Assembly (NCBI GenBank): GCA_037718865.1 | Contig: JBBJMP010000006.1 | Location: forward strand, 186,001 to 250,000 | Direction of reading: 5' to 3' | Origin: JADCRZ01 sp037718865 | Lineage (GTDB): Bacteria > Bacteroidota > Bacteroidia > Chitinophagales > Chitinophagaceae | DNA length: 64,000 nt | Shown here: positions 49,568 through 58,051 of the stretch, piece by piece | How the letters are laid out: each line of letters opens with the position of its first letter | Numbering within the stretch: position 1 is the first letter of the stretch | Made by a program: the position numbers and the translations under genes | The notes under the pieces: generated by a model | Seen by the model: the letters and a program-made list of their open reading frames with translations, nothing else | What the model was told of the DNA's origin: nothing | Databases searched by the model: none

Positions 49568-50530
49568 ATGAAAACGGCTATAATCACCGGTATCACTGGG
49601 CAGGATGGAGCGTATCTCAGCGACCTCCTGTTAAAAAAGCAATACAAGGTAATCGGGTTGATCAGGTCTTTATCCGGAAGTAATACACATCGGTTGAAGT
49701 ACCTGAACATACTTGGTCAGGTACAACTGATTGAATGCGACCTGCAAGATCTATCGCAGGTGATCAAGATCATAGCGGAATTAAAACCTGACGAAGTGTA
49801 TAACCTTGCTGCCCAGAGCAGTGTTTCCTTGTCTTTTCAGCAACCGATCGGTACTATACAGTTCAACATCTATTCTGTTCTTAATATATTAGAGGCCATC
49901 CGTCTTATCAATAATGAAGTAAGGTTCTACCAGGCTTCCAGCAGTGAAATGTTTGGCACGATCAGGGAATTGCCCATAACGGAAGAGATCCGGTTTCATC
50001 CGGTTAGTCCGTATGCAATCTCCAAGGTCACTGCACATCATTTGACGATCAATTACCGGGAGGCATATAATTTATACGCCTGTTGCGGTATACTATTCAA
50101 TCATGAGTCTTACCTGAGGGGTGAAAACTTCTTTGTAAAAAAAGTCATTACCGGCGCATTGGATATTTATTACGGCAAGAAAGAATATCTGGAGGTAGGT
50201 AATCTGGAGATCAAACGTGATTTCGGCTATTCTAAAAAATATGTTGAAGCCATGTGGCTGATGCTGCAGCAGGATAAGGCAGATGACTATGTGATTTGTT
50301 CAGGGGCTTCCCTTTACTTAAGGGAAATAGTGGAATTTGTATTTAAGAAATTGGAGATACCCCTTTCAAAGATCCGGATCAATAAAAACTTTTACAGGCC
50401 CACCGAAATCAAAGATATTTACGGTTCAAGCAACAAGGCTAAAGCCAACCTGAACTGGAATTATGATATGGATTTTTACAGCGTATTGGACATCATAACG
50501 GAGGAGGAAAAGATAAATTATGCCAGATAA
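49568..50530 (+). CDS. GDP-mannose 4,6-dehydratase-like SDR (short paralog)
   Basis: An extended SDR of 320 residues. KTAIITGITGQDGAYLSDLLL is the GMD-type NAD-binding start. FYQASSSEMFGTI keeps the Ser-Glu dyad, and SPYAISKVTAHHLTINYREAYN the Tyr-x3-Lys, so dehydratase catalysis is possible. It is shorter than the second gmd (371 residues) and lacks its R-S-S insert (HGIKRRSSLFNTDRIDHLY). It may act on another GDP- or UDP-sugar or be a GDP-6-deoxy-4-keto reductase. The start is ATG 49568. It overlaps the next gene by 11 bp. Confidence 0.83.
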   Translation: MKTAIITGITGQDGAYLSDLLLKKQYKVIGLIRSLSGSNTHRLKYLNILGQVQLIECDLQDLSQVIKIIAELKPDEVYNLAAQSSVSLSFQQPIGTIQFNIYSVLNILEAIRLINNEVRFYQASSSEMFGTIRELPITEEIRFHPVSPYAISKVTAHHLTINYREAYNLYACCGILFNHESYLRGENFFVKKVITGALDIYYGKKEYLEVGNLEIKRDFGYSKKYVEAMWLMLQQDKADDYVICSGASLYLREIVEFVFKKLEIPLSKIRINKNFYRPTEIKDIYGSSNKAKANLNWNYDMDFYSVLDIITEEEKINYAR

Positions 50531-51533
50531 CGGCAAAAAACCTGACATCGTTTATTTTCAACGTAAGCCCAGGAATGTGGGCAACTATAGTGTGGAATTT
50601 ATTTTTGAAGATGTCAGGTACAGGTTAAAAGACCTTATTATTGCCAAAATCAGGTTTTCCAGATATGAAAGCACGGGCTTGTTCAAAAGGCTGTATAATT
50701 GCATCGAAGCTGCCGCTGGCCAGGGTAGCGTTAATCATGTAACCGGAGACATAAATTACCTGGGCCTTCTCATGAATAAACATAAAACAATCCATACTAT
50801 ACTGGATTGTGTGTTTATGACTTCGACAAGCGGCTTAAAGCAAGCCATATTAAAATTGTTCTGGCTCAGTCTGCCGGTTAAGAGGTCTGCATACATTACC
50901 GCAATTTCCGAGGCAACAAAAAAGGAAATTATCACGCACTCCGGTTGTGACCCGGAAAAGATAAAAGTGATTTATGTGGCGATCTCAAACCGGTTTTCAC
51001 GGAAAGATAAGCCGTTCAATAAATCAAACCCGGTCATATTGCAGGTCGGAACGGCTTTCAACAAAAATATTCCCCGTTTAATACACGCACTGAACGGGTT
51101 ATCCTGTGAACTGCATATTGTTGGAAAATCTAATGAAGAGTATGAGAGGCTACTTAAAGAAAATAATATAACGTACCGGTACCAGAGTGGTTTAACGGAT
51201 GCGGAGATCATTGCAAAATATGAGGAAGCGGATATCGTGTCACTCGTTTCCACCTATGAGGGTTTTGGTATGCCCATTCTTGAGGCCCAGGCAGTGGGCA
51301 GGCCGGTAATAACCAGTAGCGTATTTTCTATGCCTGAAGTGGCGGGCGATGCTGCTTGTATCGTGGACCCATTTGACGTAGAGCAGATAAGGCAGGGGGT
51401 AAACCGGATCCTTCATGACGATGATTTCAGGAATAGTTTGGTTAAAAAGGGATTCGAGAATATTAAGCGATTTGACCCAGAAGTTATCGCCATGCAGTAC
51501 TACGAATTATACAAAAAAATAAGGAAAAGCTAG
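50520..51533 (+). CDS. Family 4 glycosyltransferase
   Basis: A 337-residue GT4 with YITAISEATKKEIITHSGCDPEKIKVIY, then the donor-binding NPVILQVGTAFNKNIPRLIHAL and the retaining motif YEGFGMPILEAQAVGRPVITSSVFSMPEVAGDAACIVDP. The C-terminal half is highly typical, while the N-terminal half is short (PDIVYFQRKPRNVGNYSVE). Its TAG stop is directly followed, without an intergenic base, by the ATG of the second asparagine synthase. Confidence 0.9.
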   Translation: MPDNGKKPDIVYFQRKPRNVGNYSVEFIFEDVRYRLKDLIIAKIRFSRYESTGLFKRLYNCIEAAAGQGSVNHVTGDINYLGLLMNKHKTIHTILDCVFMTSTSGLKQAILKLFWLSLPVKRSAYITAISEATKKEIITHSGCDPEKIKVIYVAISNRFSRKDKPFNKSNPVILQVGTAFNKNIPRLIHALNGLSCELHIVGKSNEEYERLLKENNITYRYQSGLTDAEIIAKYEEADIVSLVSTYEGFGMPILEAQAVGRPVITSSVFSMPEVAGDAACIVDPFDVEQIRQGVNRILHDDDFRNSLVKKGFENIKRFDPEVIAMQYYELYKKIRKS

Positions 51534-53402
51534 ATGTGTGGTATTGCAGGAATACTAAACTTTAACGGCCAACCCCCCGGTGAAGAAACGATTCGCCGGA
51601 TGACAGGGGCCATGGCCCACAGGGGTCCGGATGCAGATGGATTCTTTTCGGAGAATGAGATCGCATTAGGGCATCGCCGCCTTTCTATCATTGACCTCTC
51701 CTGCGCGGCTAACCAGCCATTTACCGATAATAGCGGCAGATATGTCATGGTCTTCAATGGGGAAATGTACAATTTCGGGGAGGTAAAGCCGCTTCTTGAC
51801 GGTTATGCATTCAAAACAACAGGCGATACCGAAGTATTAATTGCTGCATTTGCCAAATGGGGACCAGCATGCGTTCAGTATTTTAAAGGGATGTTTGTCT
51901 TTGCGGTTTGGGACAAAGAGCAAAAGGAACTAACCATAGTACGCGACCGGCTGGGCGTTAAGCCCCTGTACTATTTTATAAATGAGAATCAATGCATCTT
52001 CGCATCGGAGATCCGTTCCATACTTACAACCGGCCTTGTTGAACGGAAGATCAATCAAACCGCTTTGCTTGATTTCTTTTTTTACCAGTCAGTTGGATCA
52101 CCCCACGCTATTGTTGAAGGAATTGAGCAATTAGAAGCCGGGTCATATATTACAATTAAAGACGGTAAATGGGAAAAGCATGTATACTGGGACGTTACCA
52201 GGCCAAATGCTGATTTTGACTTCGAAGATAAAATCAATGTGCAGCACCAGATCCGGAGCCTTTTACGAAATGCTGTTGAAAGACGATTAGTAAGCGATGT
52301 ACCTGTAGGCGCATTTCTTTCCGGTGGCATTGACTCAAGCGTCATCGTCGGGCTTATGGCGGAAGTATCTTCCTCAAGACCCAATACCTTTACCGTTGCT
52401 TTCAATGAAAAAGAATTTGATGAATCGCCGTATGCAGATGCCGTTGCAAAAAAGTTTAACACCCACCACACCAATATTCCCCTGAAGCCAACCGATTTCC
52501 TGGAGGAACTGGAGAATGCATTGTCAGCTATGGATACCCCCAGCGGAGATGGCGTAAATAGTTATGTGGTATCCAAAGCCATCCGGAACGCCGGTATTAC
52601 GGTGGCGTTATCTGGGGTTGGCGGTGATGAGCTATTCGCAGGATACCCCATATTCAGGCAGTTCATCCAATTCAATGGGTACAGGTCATGGTGGAAAGGG
52701 ATGAGGCCGTTGCGCAGCCTGATGGCAGGAGTAATTGCAGGCGATTCAAGCAAAAAGCTGCGTATCCGGCAGATCTTGAAGGCAGACTCGCCCTCCATAG
52801 AAAATCTGTACCCTGTCTTACGCCAGATCATAGCACCCGAAAGTATCAGCCTTCTAACCAACTTGGCAGTCAAAAATCCCTGTTGCACAGGCCTGCAGCA
52901 GCAATTAAGCAGCATAAAAGAAAATTTGCACCACCTGCCTTTACTTAGCCAGGTCTCCGCTGCCGAATACCTTGGTTATACACAGCACACCTTATTAAAA
53001 GACATGGATCAGATGAGCATGGCCGTTTCTCTGGAAGTGCGCGAACCCTTCTTTGATCACGACCTGGTTGAATTCGTCCTGAAGGTGCCGGATATTCTAA
53101 AAATGCCCGTTTATCCGAAAAGCCTGCTGGTGGAATCGGTTAAGCCAATGCTGCCCGATGACATCGTTCACCGTCCTAAGCAGGGTTTTCTTTTTCCGTG
53201 GAGCGTCTGGATGAAAAACGACTTGAAGCAGTTTTGCGAAGACCGTCTCAATGCGCTTTCACAAAGGTCGTTTATAAACAGCCCGCAATTAAAAACATAC
53301 TGGAAACGCTTTCTGAAAGGCGACCCTTCAGTCCGGTGGGCCGAGTTGTGGTTATTTGTGGTGCTCGAATACTGGATGGAGAAAAACCGGGTGCATGAAT
53401 AA
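51534..53402 (+). CDS. asnB: Asparagine synthase-like amidotransferase (AsnB family), copy 2
   Basis: A 622-residue glutamine-hydrolysing amidotransferase. MCGIAGILNFNG exposes the glutaminase cysteine. AHRGPDADGFF, LGHRRLSIIDLS and VFNGEMYNF complete the glutaminase site. The synthase domain has GAFLSGGIDSSVIVGLM and ALSGVGGDELFAGYP. It is more canonical than copy 1 (HRRLSIIDLS is intact). The preceding gene ends directly before its ATG and the next overlaps by 8 bp, so it is firmly within the operon. A role in amidating a sugar acid or amino-acid decoration is more likely than asparagine supply. Confidence 0.92.
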   Translation: MCGIAGILNFNGQPPGEETIRRMTGAMAHRGPDADGFFSENEIALGHRRLSIIDLSCAANQPFTDNSGRYVMVFNGEMYNFGEVKPLLDGYAFKTTGDTEVLIAAFAKWGPACVQYFKGMFVFAVWDKEQKELTIVRDRLGVKPLYYFINENQCIFASEIRSILTTGLVERKINQTALLDFFFYQSVGSPHAIVEGIEQLEAGSYITIKDGKWEKHVYWDVTRPNADFDFEDKINVQHQIRSLLRNAVERRLVSDVPVGAFLSGGIDSSVIVGLMAEVSSSRPNTFTVAFNEKEFDESPYADAVAKKFNTHHTNIPLKPTDFLEELENALSAMDTPSGDGVNSYVVSKAIRNAGITVALSGVGGDELFAGYPIFRQFIQFNGYRSWWKGMRPLRSLMAGVIAGDSSKKLRIRQILKADSPSIENLYPVLRQIIAPESISLLTNLAVKNPCCTGLQQQLSSIKENLHHLPLLSQVSAAEYLGYTQHTLLKDMDQMSMAVSLEVREPFFDHDLVEFVLKVPDILKMPVYPKSLLVESVKPMLPDDIVHRPKQGFLFPWSVWMKNDLKQFCEDRLNALSQRSFINSPQLKTYWKRFLKGDPSVRWAELWLFVVLEYWMEKNRVHE

Positions 53403-54540
53403 CCCTCCAAAGATTTTAATTTTTGTGGATTGGTTTGAACCGGGTTTTAAGGCCGGCGGTCCTATCCGGTCATGTGTAAATTTTGCACACCACATGAAGG
53501 ACAGGTATGATCTCTTTGTTTTTACGAGTGACCGGGACCTGGGTGATGAGCAGGCTTATCCGGAAATCATACCAGATCAATGGATACATACAGAAGCAGG
53601 TTTGCAATTGTTTTATGCTTCACCCGCTTTTCTTGACTGGAGAAAGATCAGGCAGCAGATCAACACGATCAGTCCGGATTATATATATATCAACAGTATG
53701 TTTTCTGTTTTTTTTTCGATTTACCCCTTACTGATGAAGCGTTTCGGACAAATACGCTGTAAAATGATTTTAGCTCCAAGGGGCATGTTGAAAAGCAGCG
53801 CACTATCTTTCAAGCCGGTTAAGAAAAAGATATTCCTGTTATTGTTACATCGTTTACGTATCAACAGATTTATTACATTTCACGCTACTGATGACACAGA
53901 ACTGAATGACATTGCAACCAGGTTTGGTGTGCAAAGCAGTATTTCCCATATCGCTAATTTCCCGGGCAGCCAGTCCCCTTTTCAACCCCCTCCGTCTAAA
54001 GAAGCGGGTGAGCTAAAGATGATATTTGTCGGCAGGATCCATCCGGTAAAAAACCTGTTGTTCCTGCTCAAGGCTCTGGTTGAAGTCAGTGACCGGGTTA
54101 TGCTCACTGTGGTAGCCGCAATGGAGGATGAGCAATATTGGCTGCTCTGTAAAGAATGGATAAAAAAGCTTCCGTCAAATGTTTGCGTTACCCTCAGCCA
54201 TGATATCCCTCACCGCGAGATCGAGGGTATGATAAAAGCACACCATATTTTTGTGCTGCCAACCCAGGGTGAAAATTTTGGGCATGCTATCTTTGAAGCT
54301 ATGGCCGCCGGCAGGCCTGTGCTGATCAGTGATCAAACCCCCTGGAGAAACCTGGAAGCCAGTAAAGCAGGGTGGGACCTTTCTTTGGACAGCCCCGCGA
54401 AATTCAGCGAAACCATTCATAAGGCTGCGTTAAGCCATTATGAAGAATGGCTTGACTGGTGTAAACACACCTGGCAGTATTGCAACAAAATAATGGACAA
54501 TTCGGATATCAAGAACAAATACGTAAAATTGTTTAGCTAA
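53395..54540 (+). CDS. Family 4 glycosyltransferase
   Basis: A 381-residue enzyme. KILIFVDWFEPGFKAGGPIRSC is the acceptor-side start common to Bacteroidota capsule GT4s, followed by MILAPRGMLKSSALSFKPVKK. The donor half has LKMIFVGRIHPVKNLLFLL and VLPTQGENFGHAIFEAMAAGRPVLISDQTPWRNL, with the E-x7-E motif. I take ATG 53395 (8-bp overlap with asnB) rather than 53356. It is followed after one base by the carbamoyltransferase gene. Confidence 0.91.
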   Translation: MNNPPKILIFVDWFEPGFKAGGPIRSCVNFAHHMKDRYDLFVFTSDRDLGDEQAYPEIIPDQWIHTEAGLQLFYASPAFLDWRKIRQQINTISPDYIYINSMFSVFFSIYPLLMKRFGQIRCKMILAPRGMLKSSALSFKPVKKKIFLLLLHRLRINRFITFHATDDTELNDIATRFGVQSSISHIANFPGSQSPFQPPPSKEAGELKMIFVGRIHPVKNLLFLLKALVEVSDRVMLTVVAAMEDEQYWLLCKEWIKKLPSNVCVTLSHDIPHREIEGMIKAHHIFVLPTQGENFGHAIFEAMAAGRPVLISDQTPWRNLEASKAGWDLSLDSPAKFSETIHKAALSHYEEWLDWCKHTWQYCNKIMDNSDIKNKYVKLFS

Positions 54541-54541
54541 T

Positions 54542-56272
54542 ATGTACATTTTAGGAATTAATGCTTACCATGCGGATTCTTCCGCCGCCATTTTTAAAGA
54601 CGGCGATTTAATTGCCGCTACGGAAGAGGAGCGGTTTACGCGGATAAAACACTGGGCAGGATTTCCTGCCCTGGCCATAAAATTTTGTTTGCAGGAGGCA
54701 GGCATCTCATTAAGTGAGCTGGATTATATTACCATCGGAAGGGACCCAAAGGCCAAGTTTGGAAACAAAATTAAATACCTGCTTAGCAACCGGTCCCTCA
54801 TCATGGGAGCCATAAGCCGGTACAACAACAGCAAACAGGTCACGAGCCTGGAAAACGAATTTAAAAAGATAGATCCTTCTGTTGATTTTGCAGGGATAAA
54901 AAATAAGATCAAAAATATTGAGCACCACCGCAGCCACCTGGCTTCGGCATTTTTTGCTTCCCCCTTCGCCGAAGCGGCCATCTTATCTATCGATGGCTCC
55001 GGCGATTTTACCACCACCATGATCGCCACCGGTAAAGGCAACAAGATCGATGTGTTGGACAGTGTCGACTTCCCGGTGTCTTGCGGTTTGTTTTATACTG
55101 CATTTACCCAGTTCCTGGGTTTCCCGCATTATGGTGACGAATACAAAGTGATGGGACTGGCTCCATATGGTGAAGCAAAATACACGGATAAGGTTAAAAT
55201 GCTGCTGGAATTTTTACCCGACGGTTTATACACCTGGAATGAAAAGTATTTCGTGCAGCCAACGAAAGCAGGGTTTAAATATGAAAACAATATTCCGTGG
55301 GTTGGAAACCTGTATTCTGATTATTTTGTGGAAGAGTTTGGCCAGCCTCGCCAAAAGGACGAGCCGTTAAGCCAGTATCATAAAGACCTTGCAGCTTCAG
55401 TACAACGGGTTACCGAGGAACTGATCTTTTATATACTTAAGAAACTGAAAGAAAGAACCGGAATGACAAATGTATGCATTGCCGGGGGGGTGGCTCAGAA
55501 TTCTGTCGCTAACGGCAAGGTGGTCCAGGCTACAGGGTTTGACAAAGTATATATTCCTTCAGCAGGTCATGATGCCGGTATTTCCATGGGGTCTGCCCTG
55601 TATCAATATAACCACGTGTTAGACCAGCCCAGGGCTAGACCGATTTTCAGCGCATATACGGGGAGCCGCTTTTCCAATGAAGAAATTGAACGCTTCTTAC
55701 AATCCAGGAATATCAAATACCGAAAGCTAAGTGATGAAGAACTGTATGACGTGGTGACTGATAAATTGATCGAACCAGGGGTAGTAGGGTGGTTCAACGG
55801 ACGTGCCGAGTTCGGTCCCCGCGCCCTGGGAGCAAGATCAATCATTGCCGATCCCAGGAACGCGAAGGCAAAAGACCTCCTGAATTTAAAGGTCAAGAGA
55901 AGGGAAAGTTTTCGGCCTTTTGCCCCTTCGATCTTAAAGGAATATTCACACGAATATTTCACGCGCCCTGAAATAGTTCCTTTTATGGAAAAAGTGTTTC
56001 CGATCAGAGAGGAAAAACATTCGGTGATACCGGCAGTGACCCATGTTGACGGCACGGGGCGGTTGCAAACCGTAGATAAGGATATTTCGCCAAAATACTA
56101 TGCTTTGATCGACGCTTTCAGAAAGAAAACAGGTGTTCCTATTTTATTGAATACCTCTTTTAATGAAAATGAACCTATTGTAAATACGCCGGCGGAGGCA
56201 CTGGATTGTTTCCTGAGAACGCAGATGGATATGCTTGTTTTGGAAAATTGCGTAATCGACAGGAACGAATGA
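54542..56272 (+). CDS. NodU/CmcH-type O-carbamoyltransferase
   Basis: A 576-residue enzyme that should transfer a carbamoyl group from carbamoyl phosphate, through carbamoyl-adenylate, to a sugar hydroxyl. MYILGINAYHADSSAAIFKDGDLIAA is the N-terminal signature. EHHRSHLASAF holds the conserved histidines, ILSIDGSGDFTTT belongs to the TsaD-like core, and NVCIAGGVAQNSVANGK, SAGHDAGISMGSALY and WFNGRAEFGPRALGARSI complete it. The C-terminal YrdC-unlike carbamoyltransferase domain ends with LLNTSFNENEPIVNTP. It is complete in length. It predicts an O-carbamoylated residue in the polysaccharide. Confidence 0.93.
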   Translation: MYILGINAYHADSSAAIFKDGDLIAATEEERFTRIKHWAGFPALAIKFCLQEAGISLSELDYITIGRDPKAKFGNKIKYLLSNRSLIMGAISRYNNSKQVTSLENEFKKIDPSVDFAGIKNKIKNIEHHRSHLASAFFASPFAEAAILSIDGSGDFTTTMIATGKGNKIDVLDSVDFPVSCGLFYTAFTQFLGFPHYGDEYKVMGLAPYGEAKYTDKVKMLLEFLPDGLYTWNEKYFVQPTKAGFKYENNIPWVGNLYSDYFVEEFGQPRQKDEPLSQYHKDLAASVQRVTEELIFYILKKLKERTGMTNVCIAGGVAQNSVANGKVVQATGFDKVYIPSAGHDAGISMGSALYQYNHVLDQPRARPIFSAYTGSRFSNEEIERFLQSRNIKYRKLSDEELYDVVTDKLIEPGVVGWFNGRAEFGPRALGARSIIADPRNAKAKDLLNLKVKRRESFRPFAPSILKEYSHEYFTRPEIVPFMEKVFPIREEKHSVIPAVTHVDGTGRLQTVDKDISPKYYALIDAFRKKTGVPILLNTSFNENEPIVNTPAEALDCFLRTQMDMLVLENCVIDRNE

Positions 56273-57045
56273 AATCATTACAGATCTCCGTTGTTACCGT
56301 AACATTCAATAGCGAAAGTACTCTGGCTGATACCTTGCGGAGTGTTGCATCACAGGATTACGCTGAAGTAGAGCATATCCTGGTAGACGGAGGCTCAATA
56401 GATGGTACTGTTGATATTATTAAATCATTTCCTCATGTAAAGAAATGGGTTTCTGAACAGGACAGGGGTTTGTATGATGCCATAAATAAAGGCATTCAAA
56501 TGGCCCGTGGAGATGTGGTGGGCATTTTAAATTCAGACGATTTCTTCCCAGACAACCAGGTGCTTTCGTCGATCGCCCAAACGTTTCTTGATCACCCGGT
56601 TGAGGCGGTATACGGAGATATTGCTTTTGTTAAACCGACAAACCTGAAAAAGATCATCCGCTTGTACAGGTCTGCCGCATTCAGTCCACGTAAATTCGCC
56701 TTTGGCTACATGCCGGCGCATCCTTCTTTTTACGTAAAAAGAGACGTTTATAAAAGGTTTGGCTTGTATAAGCTGGATTACAAAATAGCAGCCGATTACG
56801 AATTGTTAATGCGATTTTTATATAGGAATCACTTAAGTTGCCGGTACATTGATAAAATATTAGTATACATGCGCACCGGGGGCGTAAGCAATAAAAGTAT
56901 TTTTAGCCGTTATATATTAAATAAGGAAATTATTCAGGCTTGCAGGGAAAATGGCGTAAATACTAATATGGCAATACTATCTATCAAGTATTTGAACAAG
57001 GTATTTGAGTATATTAATCCGATTCTTAAAAACATTGGAAAATAA
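56269..57045 (+). CDS. Family 2 glycosyltransferase (WcaA-like)
   Basis: A 258-residue enzyme: QISVVTVTFNSESTLADTLRS, HILVDGGSIDGTVDII, SEQDRGLYDAINKGIQMARG, VGILNSDDFFPDNQVL as the metal motif, and AADYELLMRFLYRN. It resembles the 31655 gene in the central EQDRGLYDAINKGI block, so these two are probably in one GT2 subfamily. The start ATG 56269 overlaps the carbamoyltransferase stop by 4 bp; the longer start 56206 is unlikely. Confidence 0.88.
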   Translation: MKSLQISVVTVTFNSESTLADTLRSVASQDYAEVEHILVDGGSIDGTVDIIKSFPHVKKWVSEQDRGLYDAINKGIQMARGDVVGILNSDDFFPDNQVLSSIAQTFLDHPVEAVYGDIAFVKPTNLKKIIRLYRSAAFSPRKFAFGYMPAHPSFYVKRDVYKRFGLYKLDYKIAADYELLMRFLYRNHLSCRYIDKILVYMRTGGVSNKSIFSRYILNKEIIQACRENGVNTNMAILSIKYLNKVFEYINPILKNIGK

Positions 57046-57922
57046 AAAGCTTAAAATAGCCCTTACCGGAGCAGGTGGTTTTATAGGCAAACGTTTTTTG
57101 CAGTACAATAAGGACAAGTTCGACCTTGTACCGGTTTCTTTGCGCGAAACTAATGTGGAAGACATCAACCTGGCGGATACAGATGTCATAGTTCATCTTG
57201 CAGGCAAGGCACATGATATGAATCCGGTGCCGGACCAAGTGTTTTACCAGGTCAATTATACGCTAACAAAGCAGCTCGCTGAAAAAGCAAGGCTACAGGG
57301 GGTGACACATTTTATTTATGTCAGTTCTACTAAAGTATACGGCGACGAGGCGAACGGAGTGCTGAACGAACGGTCGCATTGCCTGCCGACGGACGCTTAC
57401 GGCAAAAGTAAGTTGCAGGCTGAAGAGATGGTGCGCCACCTGTCAAATACAAGGTTTAAAGTAGCCGTTATCCGTCCGCCACTGGTTTACGGCCCGGGAG
57501 TAAAAGGAAATATGATACGGCTGCTCGACCTGGCCAACAGGAATTTGCCCTTGCCTTTTGGCAACACCCGCAATGCGCGTAGCATGGTGTTTGTTGATAA
57601 CTTGGTGGAACTGATCAATGTGATCATCCGGCGACAGGCAACCGGTATATTCCTGGCCGGTGACACAGAGCCGATATCGACAGACAAACTTATCGGGTTG
57701 ATCAGGAAAGGTCTTGGCAAACAGCAAAACCTGATCACCGTACCGATTATTATCCGGAACATAATCAGGATGGTCAAACCGGCACTGTATACCCGCTTGT
57801 TCGGTTCTTATGTATTAGACAATACCGTAACTAACCAGGCACTGCAATTTTCACCGCCCTTTTCTACGGAATTCGGGATAGAGCAGATGGTTAAATGGTA
57901 CAAACAGGATAAGCCTCTTTAA
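57035..57922 (+). CDS. NAD-dependent epimerase/4-reductase (WbpV/WbpK-like SDR)
   Basis: A 295-residue extended SDR: IALTGAGGFIGKRFL, VIVHLAGKAHDM, FIYVSSTKVYGDEA, DAYGKSKLQAEEM (YxxxK) and RPPLVYGPGVKGNMIRLLDLA. This pattern fits WbpV/WbpK and similar reductases that act after a 4,6-dehydratase to give UDP-QuiNAc or UDP-FucNAc. The 4,6-dehydratase and the initiating transferase genes lie directly downstream, the same trio as in Pseudomonas O-antigen clusters. I take TTG 57035 as start (11-bp overlap); TTG 57005 would overlap 41 bp. Confidence 0.82.
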   Translation: MENKKLKIALTGAGGFIGKRFLQYNKDKFDLVPVSLRETNVEDINLADTDVIVHLAGKAHDMNPVPDQVFYQVNYTLTKQLAEKARLQGVTHFIYVSSTKVYGDEANGVLNERSHCLPTDAYGKSKLQAEEMVRHLSNTRFKVAVIRPPLVYGPGVKGNMIRLLDLANRNLPLPFGNTRNARSMVFVDNLVELINVIIRRQATGIFLAGDTEPISTDKLIGLIRKGLGKQQNLITVPIIIRNIIRMVKPALYTRLFGSYVLDNTVTNQALQFSPPFSTEFGIEQMVKWYKQDKPL

Positions 57923-57926
57923 CAGA

Positions 57927-57972
57927 CTTTGTGTTCGCTTTGTGTTCCCCTTTGTACCCTTAGTGGTAAACA
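57927..57972. repeat. CTTTGTGTTC tandem block
   Basis: CTTTGTGTTCG (57927-57937), CTTTGTGTTC (57938-57947), then CCCCTTTGTACCCTTAGTGG, immediately after the SDR gene. Degenerate tandem units of this CTTTGTG type recur at gene ends in Bacteroidota genomes, as far as I recall. No hairpin or T-run is visible. Confidence 0.5.
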
Positions 57973-58051
57973 ACAAAGCATCGCAAAGAAGTAATGATTG
58001 GATAAGGAAATATTTAAACAGGCTAAACGTTGATAAAATGAAAACAATCGA

